A stretch of 64,000 nucleotides of DNA from Marisa cornuarietis (Eukaryota; Mollusca; Gastropoda; Architaenioglossa; Ampullariidae): contig SMMW01000009.1 of assembly GCA_004794655.1 (NCBI GenBank), positions 1,262,501 to 1,326,500 of the forward strand, written 5' to 3'. Shown here piece by piece: positions 23,175-33,500 of this stretch. A program made the translations under genes and the position numbers. The notes beneath the pieces were generated by a model. The model saw nothing but the letters and a program-made list of their open reading frames with translations, did not search any database and was not told where the DNA came from. Every line of letters starts with the position of its first letter. Position 1 is the stretch's first letter.

Positions 23175-23240
23175 GAGGATGAAGTGTCTGGGGATTAAGT
23201 GTCTGGGGATTAAGTGTCGGGGATTAAGTGTCTGGGATTC
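23175..23240 (-). repeat. Right terminal array of the MULE
   Basis: Units of GATTAAGTGTCTGGG run to 23240 and are the inverse of the left array. The innermost unit has GAAGTG in place of TAAGTG, matching the inner CTTCAT units of the left array, so the two arrays share unit order at their inner ends. Confidence 0.8.
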
Positions 23241-23248
23241 CCGCAGTT
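23241..23248. repeat. Right target-site duplication of the MULE (CCGCAGTT)
   Basis: Direct copy of the left flank at 21924-21931. Confidence 0.65.
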
Positions 23249-24211
23249 ACAGGTCTACCACGGGGAACTTTGGAGCAGAATACAGGATAGAAAGTATTTC
23301 CTGGAGACGTTGGAAAAAAAAGGTCCTGGTGTCACCGTTTTCAAATGAATCTCAGGAAGAGGAAGAGTCCAAGAAGGAGCTGAGAGGAGACGGAGAGGAT
23401 CTACCTTCTGAATATCCACTCGTCAGTCTGTAAATAAGGCACAACACGGTGGGTTAATATTTTGTACAATTTGCCACGAATGGCATACAGGGCAGCATGC
23501 AGAGGATGGAAAAAAGCATGGTAGGCAGGATTTCCAGGGAGAGTTTTTAAACGACAGACATGATAGAATACGTTTCAGACGGCGAAGAGAAAGTTGGGGG
23601 TTCACCAGCATAAGCGTACCAACAGGAGGGGTGCGAAAGGCACCCAGACAGATGCGGAGCCCATGACGGTGAAAAGGGTCAAGAATTTTGATTTAGGTCT
23701 CTCGAGCAGAGACACAGACTCCATCCTGTACAGAAGATCAAACCCCGAGGTGGGAAACGTGTTGAAAATCAGAATAAGAACCCTGATCATTCGCCATTAA
23801 AGACCAGACCAACTGAAGGGTAGACGTACGTTATTCAGAAACACTAAACCGCTTCGACAGTCATCTGAAGCCAGCTGGACAGAACCCGATCTGCGGACCA
23901 AGGTAAACGAAATAAGAATAAAGCTAAGTTAGAACAAACCAAGCAAGAATGTACAAAGAGTTGACAAATCAAACATCTATGTACATTTCTGTCGTCACTA
24001 AGCTCAACCCAGTCCTCTGAAAAATAAACAATCATGTAGATCTCTAAATGTCGAAGAGTATTGGTGCCTCAGGATCAGAAGCTTATCAAAAGTCAAATGT
24101 CAAGGTCGAAAAGGGAGTTGGGACAATCATCCGTGTGCCTTGCCTTTCAATGCACTAACCCTGGTTGCTTCCAGGTCAGCAGGCTAGTCTCAAGACACTG
24201 CTGGGGATCTA
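23249..24211. other. Unassigned sequence right of the MULE
   Basis: A plus frame ending at 23433 is acidic (EEEESKKELRGDGEDLPSE) and would have continued from left of the insertion, but no domain is recognised. Frames at 23594-23800 on both strands are also unknown. Confidence 0.4.
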
Positions 24212-24248
24212 CCCATAAATCCTGCAAGCATCCGGAAGGATTTATGGG
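24212..24248. repeat. Perfect 12-bp inverted repeat (hairpin)
   Basis: CCCATAAATCCT (24212-24223) and AGGATTTATGGG (24237-24248) are exact inverses around a 13-base loop. Two smaller hairpins follow at about 24342-24358 (CATCCGC/GCGGATG) and 24366-24381 (ATTCCTG/CAGGAAT). No T-run follows, so a bacterial-type terminator reading does not apply. Confidence 0.8.
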
Positions 24249-26450
24249 ATTGCACCCAAGGCCACAGGCTTGTTATCTGTGTGGCTTCAAGGTCCCAGCA
24301 TCTCCTCTCGGAACCCTGCGTTGATTCCTTGTCGTAAATCCCTCATCCGCTGTGCGGATGAAGGCATTCCTGGTCAGGAATAAAAATAACCTGCTTATAA
24401 AATACACGCATTGTTGATAATAATTTTATGCTCTTCTGATAGACCAAATATGCAAAAGTGCTGACCTGAGCTGCGAATATAGAGACCCCCCTAGTCTTTG
24501 TGAAGGATGATAAGATGGCTGTGGCAAGGCTGGAAGACATACATACAGTGATAGAATCGGGCGAAAAGGCACACCGTTAGCATCCTCCCAACTGAAGATA
24601 AAAGTTCCCGTGTTATCTCAAGCAGGAGGTGAACTTAATTCTGATTTCTTTGATAGCTCTATGTTTGTTGGCATTGGCAACACCACGTTTATCTTGACAG
24701 TGAATAGATGAATAGCTTTAGAGTTTACGACCAAGACAAAAGATAATAACGATCACAAAAAATACAATGTATAATCTTTTCTTTCAGTCAGAAGGGGAGG
24801 AAAATAGAAGAAAAAAAGAGAGACAGACAAATTATCGTACGGACGGTCGAAACTCAAGACGTATGAAGTGCATTTATTATAATGGGGGGGGGGGGAAGTC
24901 TCAAGTATTTTTTTTTTTACTTGATAGACAGTCTTACCACCGATTTTTTATTTCTCTCCCTTCATGTAGGGAAATCTTTACAGAGTAGACAACAAATAAA
25001 CCCGACATTTAAAAATTAAAATAGTATTTTAAATTGAAAAAAAAAATAATCCCGACATAGTTGATTATTTCCGGTTCTCTTTTCTCAGGTCTCTTCGTTT
25101 GAAATATCCATAACATGATTTTTCTTCAGAGCAACCTTCGTAGTCAAACATATTTAATGTTTGTGCAGATCGGCATTTCTTTCTTCTCTCTTCTAGCTTG
25201 CTAGTGGTTATTTTAGTTTTGTGAAGAGATTTTTTTTCAGAAAATGGCTGGACTACGTTTAATTATCGCTGGTGTGTGTGAGCATCACATTTGCAAAGTA
25301 CTATTTTTATTTTTCTCTGCCTTACTGTTTCTTGTATTAGGTCTATCATTCAAGAGCTTTTTTTGGTGGACGTAGACATTTTCTTAAATTTTTACATCTC
25401 TGTCATTGACTTTCTACATTCCCTCTTTTTTGCACACTGGATTTGTGCTTTTGAGCTCAACGTGCACGGAGTTGCAATGGAATAAAGGAATATCGCACTG
25501 GTTTTCTTTATTTTTTCCACATCCCGACCCCCGCATAATATCTTACATTTCTACTGAGAAGAAAATGGATTGATACTTCAAGATCCATATCGGACTTGTT
25601 GATGCCGGCTCTCTGAAGCATGACATACAAGAGATTCACAGATCACCGAAATAAAAGGACGGAGGATATATTTTTAGTTTTGGGGGATACATCTACTCGT
25701 TTGCAATTTCAAACTCCAATCTTATCAGCTCGAGTCTGGATTATTTTTTTTGAAAGGGAGATAAATATTTTTCGCCGTATTAAGTCATAAAGAATGATGG
25801 ACGGTTGGGCTTAAGCTGCATGTCTCCTTGGTCTCTCGTGCTTCTTGCATCACCAGAGAAAGAGAGACCACAAGTGCAAGAGATGGAACAGCCAGTCGAG
25901 ATTAGGGTAAATATTTTCAAAACGCTGTTTGTTCCCAAGATAAGAAAAAAGTTAAAAAACTGAAATAAAAAGCTGTACCCACACTCCAATAAACCAAATT
26001 AAGACGCCTCGGCGAACCAAACATCAGTTATACCAAGTTACTCCCTATGGTGGGAATTGAGGCTTGGGGAGTGGAAATGAGGCCTAGAGCCTATTACACC
26101 ATCGTGTCCAGAATAGGGTACAGGTCCACTGTCGGAAAACAAAGTGAAAGGGAAGGCAGCTCCCACTAAATACGAAACAAGAGCCGTGTTTACGCTCTTC
26201 AAATCACCCTCCGAGGCGACCCACGAAGGTCTGTTATTCGCTGATGAATGGTTTCGTGTTGTTGGATGTCAGACCTAAGCGGTGATTTCCCATGTGGAAT
26301 CCCTGCATTATATTTTTAGCCCTAGATGTACACGATATTTGCTGCTTTCAGATGCAACAATCTAACGACAAAGCAGTTCTAATATTTAATTAGATTATTA
26401 ACTTATTTCACGCCAATGTTTATATTTGACATACCATTTAAATTATATGC
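24249..26450. other. Unassigned sequence
   Basis: Contains a G13 run at 24884-24896 and several A/T runs (24911-24920, 25039-25048). A plus frame at 24061-24324 that overlaps the hairpin is Cys-rich but has no consistent zinc-finger spacing. No gene recognised. Confidence 0.5.
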
Positions 26451-26720
26451 CAGGATGAGACAATAATTATCGCAACACAGATATAACCATAATTAAATAA
26501 AAATGTACAATTTAATAAAATTATTTTTCAGCACAGTGCCCTTGCTTTTCAACGCAGTCTTTGCATCGTCATAAAAGTTTATATATGTCCTCAGGAAAAA
26601 AAGGTTTTGGCCAAGCAGCGAGCGACGCATTCATAGCTTCTTTTAGTTCTTGGTGCGATGTGAATCGATGACCCTTTAACGTCTCCTTGAGTGGAACAAA
26701 CATGGACATTATCAGAGGAT
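26451..26720 (-). mobile_element. mariner transposase C-terminus (degenerate)
   Basis: On the minus strand 26715-26525 reads MFVPLKETLKGHRFTSHQEL, then FFPEDIYKLL, a stop, and RCKDCVEKQGHCAEK. This is the tail of mariner-type transposases (F-x-P-L-K-E...CIEKEGDYVEK in the family). Beyond the coding end, the inverse of CAGGATGAGACAATAATTAT at 26452-26471 may be the terminal repeat. It abuts a middle piece of mariner transposase in the opposite orientation. Confidence 0.75.
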
Positions 26721-26910
26721 CAACAATAAACAATGCTCGTTACAGTGAGAAGTTTATCGACAGGCTGACGCCTTGCAGTTCGAAGCAAAAGCCGATGACA
26801 ACTGTGGACAGGCATTGTGTTGCTGCATGACAATGTCCCTCCACATGCTGCTGACCACACCGTGAAAACCCTCCAGAAACTCAAGTCCCGATCTCGTCCC
26901 AGATGTTTGG
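26721..26910 (+). mobile_element. mariner transposase middle part (degenerate)
   Basis: The plus strand from 26723 reads TINNARYSEKFIDRLTP, then after a frame change TGIVLLHDNVPPHAADHTV and KTLQKLKS. LLHDNxxPH is the second catalytic aspartate box of mariner transposases. The expected continuation toward the C-terminus is absent on this strand; it lies inverted on the other side of the junction near 26720. Confidence 0.75.
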
Positions 26911-26949
26911 TCCACTCAAGAAGATATGAAGAGGTTATCTCACGAGCGT

Positions 26950-27250
26950 AGCTAACAAGAGTCTAGAACGAGGGGTTATGACATATTAAACATCGATGAG
27001 GGTCTCGTTCAAGCTATCAACCGCCGTGTAAGAGCTCAGTGAGGGCAGCACTAGTGGATAACCGAATGGGAACTTTTGTTTACACGACAGTAGGCGTCTG
27101 TCAAAGATGCACCCTATCACCTGTACTGTCCAGTATCTTTTTGTGGAGAAAATTATGCGAGAAACCCTCCACGGCCATCACACGTGCATTTCCATCAGTG
27201 GAAAGCCGATTTGCCCACCCAGCAAGCGGTAACAGTCAAGGGAGGAATGA
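26950..27250 (+). mobile_element. Non-LTR retrotransposon, reverse transcriptase fragment
   Basis: Plus-strand frames give NIDEGLVQAIN near 26990-27023, then FVYTTVGVCQRCTLSPVLSSIF at 27075-27140, and after a frameshift EKIMRETLHGHHTCISISGK at about 27147-27206. The order and wording match the palm domain of the retrotransposon at 6640-7960. Both ends are truncated and the catalytic FADD box is not reached. Confidence 0.85.
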
Positions 27251-27334
27251 AATGAAATGAGTGAACAAGTTACCCAACCAGCTGTCTTAAAAATGAACCA
27301 AAGTGTGTCGATGTCCCTGCGTGCATGCGTGCAT

Positions 27335-27336
<2 letters not shown>

Positions 27337-27379
<43 letters not shown>

Positions 27380-27389
27380 CGTGTGTGTG
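27337..27389. repeat. (GT)n microsatellite
   Basis: Pure GT to 27374, then GTGC variants. A Cys/Val frame here is an artefact. Confidence 0.95.
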
Positions 27390-30035
27390 GCGGGCTGAGT
27401 CTGAAACTTTAGCAGATCGATCTGCTCATCTGATTCGCAACGAGTTTGGCAAGTACATTCATTTTGATCATGGCTCTGTTGTAGTAAGATCTGCGTTGCT
27501 ATGGAGAATGTTTATTTTCTCCGTGCTAACATTCTACCGTAGGATGTAAAAGAAAAAAAAATACTACATAGTAGAAATCGCAACTCTATCTACTACACAA
27601 AATAAAAGTGGACAATATAATAATTTGAAAGAGAAAGATAAATGAAAAGGGGATGGTACAGCAAGCAAAAGAGAGAGAGAGAGAAAAGAGACGAGAGTTG
27701 CGTGGAGGATGACTGTAGTAATGTTTATTTTCCCCTTTCACTTAACTCTTACTACCCCTACTGCCAAACATGAGCTGTCCACCTGTCAGCCCAAGAAAGA
27801 GACATCAAGAGTACAGGTGTTTAACTACCTGGCAGCACCGACGCCACGCATGAGCAAACCTGACTCAAATGAAGCGATGAATTAAAGTTTGACGATAAAA
27901 TCGCAGAGGAAGAGTCAGCAGAATATAAATCAAACCAGATTTTACCGGGTACACTGATAGCTCAAACATAAAAAGAGGTCGTGCATGAAATTGAACAACG
28001 GTACAGTCTTCCTGACATTCACTTCTGTGTTAATGTGAAGGCAGGTAACGATGTGAAGTATATGCGCTGCTGTGATTAAAGCCTCGGTACCAAAACAAAA
28101 AAAATTCCATTACTAGTAGAAGGTAAATAATGATGGCGGCTGGCCATTCTCTCTCTCAAACACCCGCACGCACGCACGCAAATCTTTTTGTAATTCTTTC
28201 TCTCCGTTCATTTCCAAAATGTCGGGTTTTATTTATTATACTAAAAGCGTACTGCGTTTTACTGGAATAGTACTAATGGTGATAGACAATGGCTTCACAT
28301 TAAACGTAGCCGAAGTACTGGAATTCCTAGACGGGGCCGAGAGAGAGAACACACACACACACACACTGCCGACAATTTTTTATTATCTTGCCTATATATA
28401 TATATAATACATTCTTTTATTGTCATGTAAAGCCACCTCTTGGTGAAATGGGCTGATGGTCTAACCAAGAAAGTTCATTTTATATATATATTTACACATA
28501 CATACATATCCATCGATGTATTGTATGTATATATATATTTAGAGAGAGAAAATGACTTTGTAAGGACACGCAGGAGTATTCCCCTTCTTCATTCCTGACA
28601 GCCTAGGGTGATGCTGTAGTCCAGCAGTGGGGGCTGATTTCAAAGGTTAGGCTCGTGCGAGACCTGCACTGAGAACAACTGTCTTCACGGGCCTCCAGCA
28701 GCAGCCGACACCCGAGGCGCGAGCAGATCGGATCCCGGGATCAAGTGGTGTCATGAATTCTGAGCACTCCTCCCGGGCGGAGGAAGGGAAGAGGACGGTA
28801 GTGTGGGGGTAGGTGGGTGTGTATGTGTGTTGAGAGGGGGGGGGTGGAGTTTACGTGGGGGGACATGCTCTATGGCTCGTGAGGCCAATAGCAATTTTGG
28901 CTAAATAGAATTTCTTAACATTTCTTTCCTCGTGTATTTTTGAAAGCTCAAACAAAGCGAATGCTACCCAACCCTTCCCACCCTCACCCGCTAAATGGGA
29001 AACGAGAAGGAGGATGAGGTCGGGTAAATGGGGGTTTAAAGGTGGGGAGGTATCATTAGAGTGGCTGGCTGAGAGGGGTTGGGGGACAGGCTGCGAAGGG
29101 GCTTAGTGTCTGGTTAATATTTCCTGCAACATCGCGGCGTTTGACTCATTGTCGTGGCATTTCAATGACAGCCTCCTTCAAGCGCCTGTCATGCCCTCGC
29201 ACGCCTAGTCCTTTTATCTTCTTCAATTTCGGAGAGGTGGAGGGAAGTAAAAACTAATGAAAGCCACGTTCGCGCATTCACACCGCACAAACACGAAATC
29301 GCGCTTCTGAACATCGCCGTTCACCATCACTTCATCATCATCATCATCAGCGGCCAAGGCTGGAAAGGAGTTTCTAGTCTCGATGACAGGACAACCACAC
29401 GCAGCGATTGCTGCTGGCTAGTTGTGCACATTATTGTGAGTGTGCAGAGGATTATCTTCAGACTCAGCTGAACAAATGTGGACGATCATTTGACCAAGTT
29501 TGGTGAAGTGGTTTTGCATGACTGTTCATAGAAAAGCTTTGCCAAACTTTCGTTAAACGTTTGTCCACATGTTTCCGATTAAGAAGGGCAATTAGCAACA
29601 GTTAGGCAGTGGAGTCAAAGTTGTAGTAGTTGTCGTCTATGAAGATATGGATAACAACACAATACGAGACAAGTGTATCGTCTCACTGGACAATAAGTGT
29701 GAGATGAGGTAAACACACGTACCATTGAAAAAGAAAGCATCGCAGGATTAGTATGTATACTAAAGTTTAACATGAGAAAAACAAAACAAAACAACAACAA
29801 GAACCAACAAAAAGTGAAGTAGTATGTTAGCAGTGGATGTAAAAGTATTATCAACATCAGTTTTCCACTCATCCGCTGAAACAAGTATTAGTACGAACAA
29901 ACCTCTTGGAAATGAGAGCGAGATAGATTGAGGGGAAAAAAGAAAGAGAGAGAGAGAGAGAAAGAGGAGAGGTAGACCAAACACCTCTAATTACTTAGAG
30001 TTTTAATCAAAGCCCTTGCATGCCTCGTTTCGATA
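27390..30035. other. Unassigned sequence with simple repeats
   Basis: GA run at 27671-27685, GCAC run at 28165-28180, CA at 28351-28367, TA/ATAT runs at 28395-28406 and 28480-28545, G-rich block at 28795-28860 and 29030-29090, TCA run at 29330-29349, GA at 29944-29962. No gene recognised. Confidence 0.55.
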
Positions 30036-30039
30036 TAGC

Positions 30040-30345
30040 GCCATGCTGACAGCCAATCATGCTCCGGCAAAACAGATTTCAGGTGATGGAGTCACTTGCT
30101 GCCAGATGGACGCAAGGTTACCATGGAGAGCGAGGAACTTTGAAATGAGCGGCAGGAGGCACGCGCCCTACACACTCCCCTGCTGCGGACCTTCCCGTCC
30201 ATCCGTGTAATGCTCCTTGATAAGAACTGATTGGCCGAAGGCTGGTCCCGAAGCTGTTCCCGAGATCGCAGCTACGACCCCAGATCCGCCAGGCAGCTGT
30301 CCTCCCAGAATGTGACCTTGGTGACCACTCGGCGCATGCGTGGGA
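30040..30345. promoter_or_regulatory. GC-rich candidate regulatory segment
   Basis: It holds CCAATCA (30053-30059) and an opposed TGATTGG (30229-30235), GGTTACCATGGAGAGC (30116-30131), which resembles an RFX X-box, and GCGCATGCG (30332-30340), an NRF1-like site. Together these resemble a bidirectional promoter or enhancer of the kind used by ciliary or housekeeping genes. No gene is identified on either side, so the call rests on motif clustering alone. Confidence 0.25.
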
Positions 30346-30493
30346 GAACGGAAGAACGGTCGATGAGGTCATTGACAAATGACCAATGCCACTGAAGAAA
30401 AGTGAGCAGCGGATCTGAGGACAAGGAGCCATTTCATCGGGGACTTAAAGTTCAGCTAGAACTGTGGTCTGTGAGACCATCGCTTGCACAATG

Positions 30494-30785
30494 ACAGCTG
30501 TTCGTGGATAGTATAGCTGCACGATGACAGCTGTTCGTGGAGGGTACGGCTGCGCGATAACAGCTGTTCGTGGATAGTACAGCTGCATGATGACAGCTGT
30601 TCGTGGATAGTACAGCTGCATGATGACAGCTGTTCGTGGAGGATACGGCTACGCGATAACAGCTGTTCGTGGATGGTGCAGCTGCATGATGACAGCTGTG
30701 CATGTAGGGGGATGCGGAGGCATGATCACAGCTGGGCAGTGGGCGGATGGTGATGACAGGTGTGACTGCATGATGACAGTTGTCC
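30494..30785. repeat. 33-bp minisatellite with paired CAGCTG boxes
   Basis: Six units of exactly 33 bases start at 30494 and repeat at 30527 and onward to 30691; diverged copies continue to about 30785. Each unit begins ACAGCTGTTCGTGGA and most carry a second AGCTGC. Because 33 is divisible by three, the minus strand stays open (30703-30452) as an 11-residue repeat STNSCHHAAVL. That frame has no start context or domain and is probably a by-product of the period. Confidence 0.92.
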
Positions 30786-33500
30786 CCATGCTATAATGCT
30801 ATTCTTCCTCCTTCTCAAATAGTTTAACCAGAAAGTCATCTGCGACTAAATGCAACAGTTCACACTCCCATGTACACTTGTACAGTGCGAAATGGGTGGG
30901 TAAGCTACAGACATATGTACATCTCGGCACACAAGCAGAAGATATACAGAAGACAAAAGAAAATCACGTGAATGTATGTGCGTTTATTTGTGTAAAAAGA
31001 TAAAGGTGTCTACTTCTGCTGACTGGACGGATGTGGCACATGTTTCTAATAAATTGCTGATTTTATTTATACACAGAAGGGTGCCGGGCTACGAACCTGG
31101 AAAGACTATGTTTTGACCTTTACTTGGATATGACTGGTTCTGTCAGCTCTAATAAAAACTCATCCAGAAATGCAACTCCAGCCAAGGTCTGCCTAATGAA
31201 AGACTAATGTGTCCCTGATAGCAGCTGCACAGCTTGAAGTAAGTTTCCAATCAGTTTCATACTCCTCCGCGTCTCCCGTTTCCCTGTTGTAGGGAAATCG
31301 GAGGCACTTCCACAAAAAAGGAAAATAATCAGGAGACCAAAGAAGAGATAAGAGGAGAGTAGAGTCTCACGCAAAGTGAGATTGCGTGCCTTTGAGGCAG
31401 CTGGAGAAAGTGTATCCAAGAAAGACTGGCTTAAGAAAAAATATTCCTTCCTGATAATCTGGGTTTTAGGTCTTAACCAGTAGGAATGGTGGTACTGTTC
31501 AGTCAAAACCAGCAGCGAATAATTGTTTGTCTATTTTTGTACTTATTTGTAAAAGATTGTACTAACTTTGCATTAAGTGACTTTGCGTTAAGCCACATGA
31601 ATTTATTGTCTTCCAAATAAAGGTTGCTTCATGTTCCAGTCTCTGTGAGTTTCGAGGTCACTAAAAACACTACTAAAACACACGTACCTATTTTCTCTCA
31701 ATATTAAAGGGAAAAGCAAGTCAAATTTTAAGTTGGGCTTAAATGTCAGATCCTGATGATCTGAATCATGTCCGATCAACGATCGTCTATTTACAACCAC
31801 GGCTAAAACACAGCTTTGGGCCTGTTAATGAAGGCCGCTGTAGAAGAAAGAATTTTATACAGTAAATTAAAAGTAAATAAATCAGAAAGTGAGAGAGAGA
31901 AAGAGAGTGAAATTATAAAGTCTATTGATGAAAGTTTGACTGAAAACCCATCAAGGCTGACAGCCCAGCTACGGTTTTCATTCATAATTTTTGACTCGTT
32001 TTTCGCTTCACAACTTATATCAGTAGTTTCAGGCAGAGAATTCTTTAAAGTCACGAGATGTGACACTTAGTTTTCTGAGTGATAAGAAGTAACAACTCGA
32101 TAAGGTGCACGGAGTGCTAGTCTTCTGACAGAGTGTAGGGAGTGCTAACCTTAAAGTTAAAAAAAGGAAAGAAAAAGATTTTGATGGGTTGTTTGTTCAC
32201 TGGGAGTCTCTGCATTGGTGAACCACTTACAGCTCTCTGTCCTTCAGATCAGTAAGCTACAGGAATTCTTCTTTTTCTTTGTTCACTTGCTCATTAACCT
32301 TTTCTGTCGCTCATTGGGTCTGTCTCATCAGACCTTGATGTCTTTGGACACGGGTGCTACTTTTAGGAAAGGAAAAAAAAATGATTAAGCAGGCCTCGAT
32401 CAAAGCTTGTCGTCTTAGCACGAGATGACGAAATGACAATAAATAGCAGCATTGACGAGGGTTCGGGCAATTTTCACCGGAAGCTAGTTTTGCGGTCGGC
32501 CTTGAGGCCAAGTCGTATATTTTTGCGAAAATGTAAGGACATGTGCAAATCCTTCTGAACATGACAAATATGGACGAACGCTTTAGCAGGCAGAGCAAAT
32601 TTCTTTCTTCAATATCACCATAATGTGAAAAATGAGTTACAAACGCTTGTACATCAATGGCTGGTTAAGACATTTAAAGCAAACACTGTTGTGTCCTTTG
32701 AATTAACATGGAGTTGTACACGATCACACGTACGTACGTGCGTGGGTGCATGCGTGCGTGCGTACGTGTGTGTAGGTTTCTGGAAGTGTTTTATCAATCT
32801 TGCTCCTGGAGTCATGCTGATTCAAAAAGTTGATGACTTTATTTTGTCGTTTAATGAGTTCCTGGCTGAGTTTGCAATCCAAGTCAGTCATGCTTTCTTG
32901 CTTTGATTGCGATAATAATGTAGATTCGCTGCTAAAGCTTTTTGAAGTGAGCCTCCATTTAAAATGAAAGCGCATTTGGTTTCCGAGCTCTTCAGTGTCT
33001 AATTCGCCAGAGAACAGCTCCCTTTAGCAGTGAACAGAATTGAATTAGACAAGTTAAATATCGCTATTCGCCTCGCTTCCTTTTCATGTGTGGATCGTCT
33101 TGGGCTCCATACACACTAATACCTCACTCTCCATTTAAGCAAGGGAGAGAACCTCTTTCAAGTACAATTGTGTCTATTTTTCTCGTTTGTTATTGTGATT
33201 ACTATCATTTTTTAGGAGGGGCAGGATGAAATAGAAGTCATTTAAATGACCACTGTTCTCTCCCCGCCACAAAATCCCAACAAATAATTAATCTGCATGT
33301 TCACTGTCTAACCCAGCGCCATGCTGAAGGAATTTCGACTAACGAAGGTGGGAACTAACGTCTTCTCATTAGTCCATTGTTTTGAACATCTCAGAACTTA
33401 AAAAAAATTGTCTTTTGCCTTCTTTTAGCTGTCTCTCAAAAATTTGGACCTTTTATACTTTTTCTTGGGGTGTTTTCATGTAGTAAAAGTCCACTGATTG
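30786..33500. other. Unassigned sequence
   Basis: A GTAC/GTGC run lies at 32728-32775. Overlapping frames on both strands at 31803-32070 are open but unrecognised. Nothing else stands out. Confidence 0.5.

Larger units (their letters stand above)
21932..23240. mobile_element. Mutator-like (MULE) DNA transposon with tandem-array terminal repeats
   Basis: A 1309-bp element bounded by inverted ends. The left end (21932-22013) carries five copies of a unit of about 15 bases, GACACTT(A/C)ATCCCC plus A or G. The right end (23175-23240) carries four or five copies of the same unit in inverse orientation (GGGGATTAAGTGTC). Between them lies a MULE transposase fragment (22276-22977) and about 200 bases of AT-rich sequence on the right. 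Direct repeats CCGCAGTT flank the whole. The element is compact and lacks the N-terminal half of the transposase, so it is an internally deleted, probably non-autonomous copy. The intact fragment frame and clean duplication suggest a fairly recent insertion. Confidence 0.8.

Noticed and set aside
24212..24248. Rho-independent terminator
   Set aside because: No U-rich tail follows and the DNA is eukaryotic.
24061..24324. Cys-rich zinc-finger-like frame
   Set aside because: Cysteine spacing fits no known finger, and the frame overlaps an exact hairpin that explains part of the composition.
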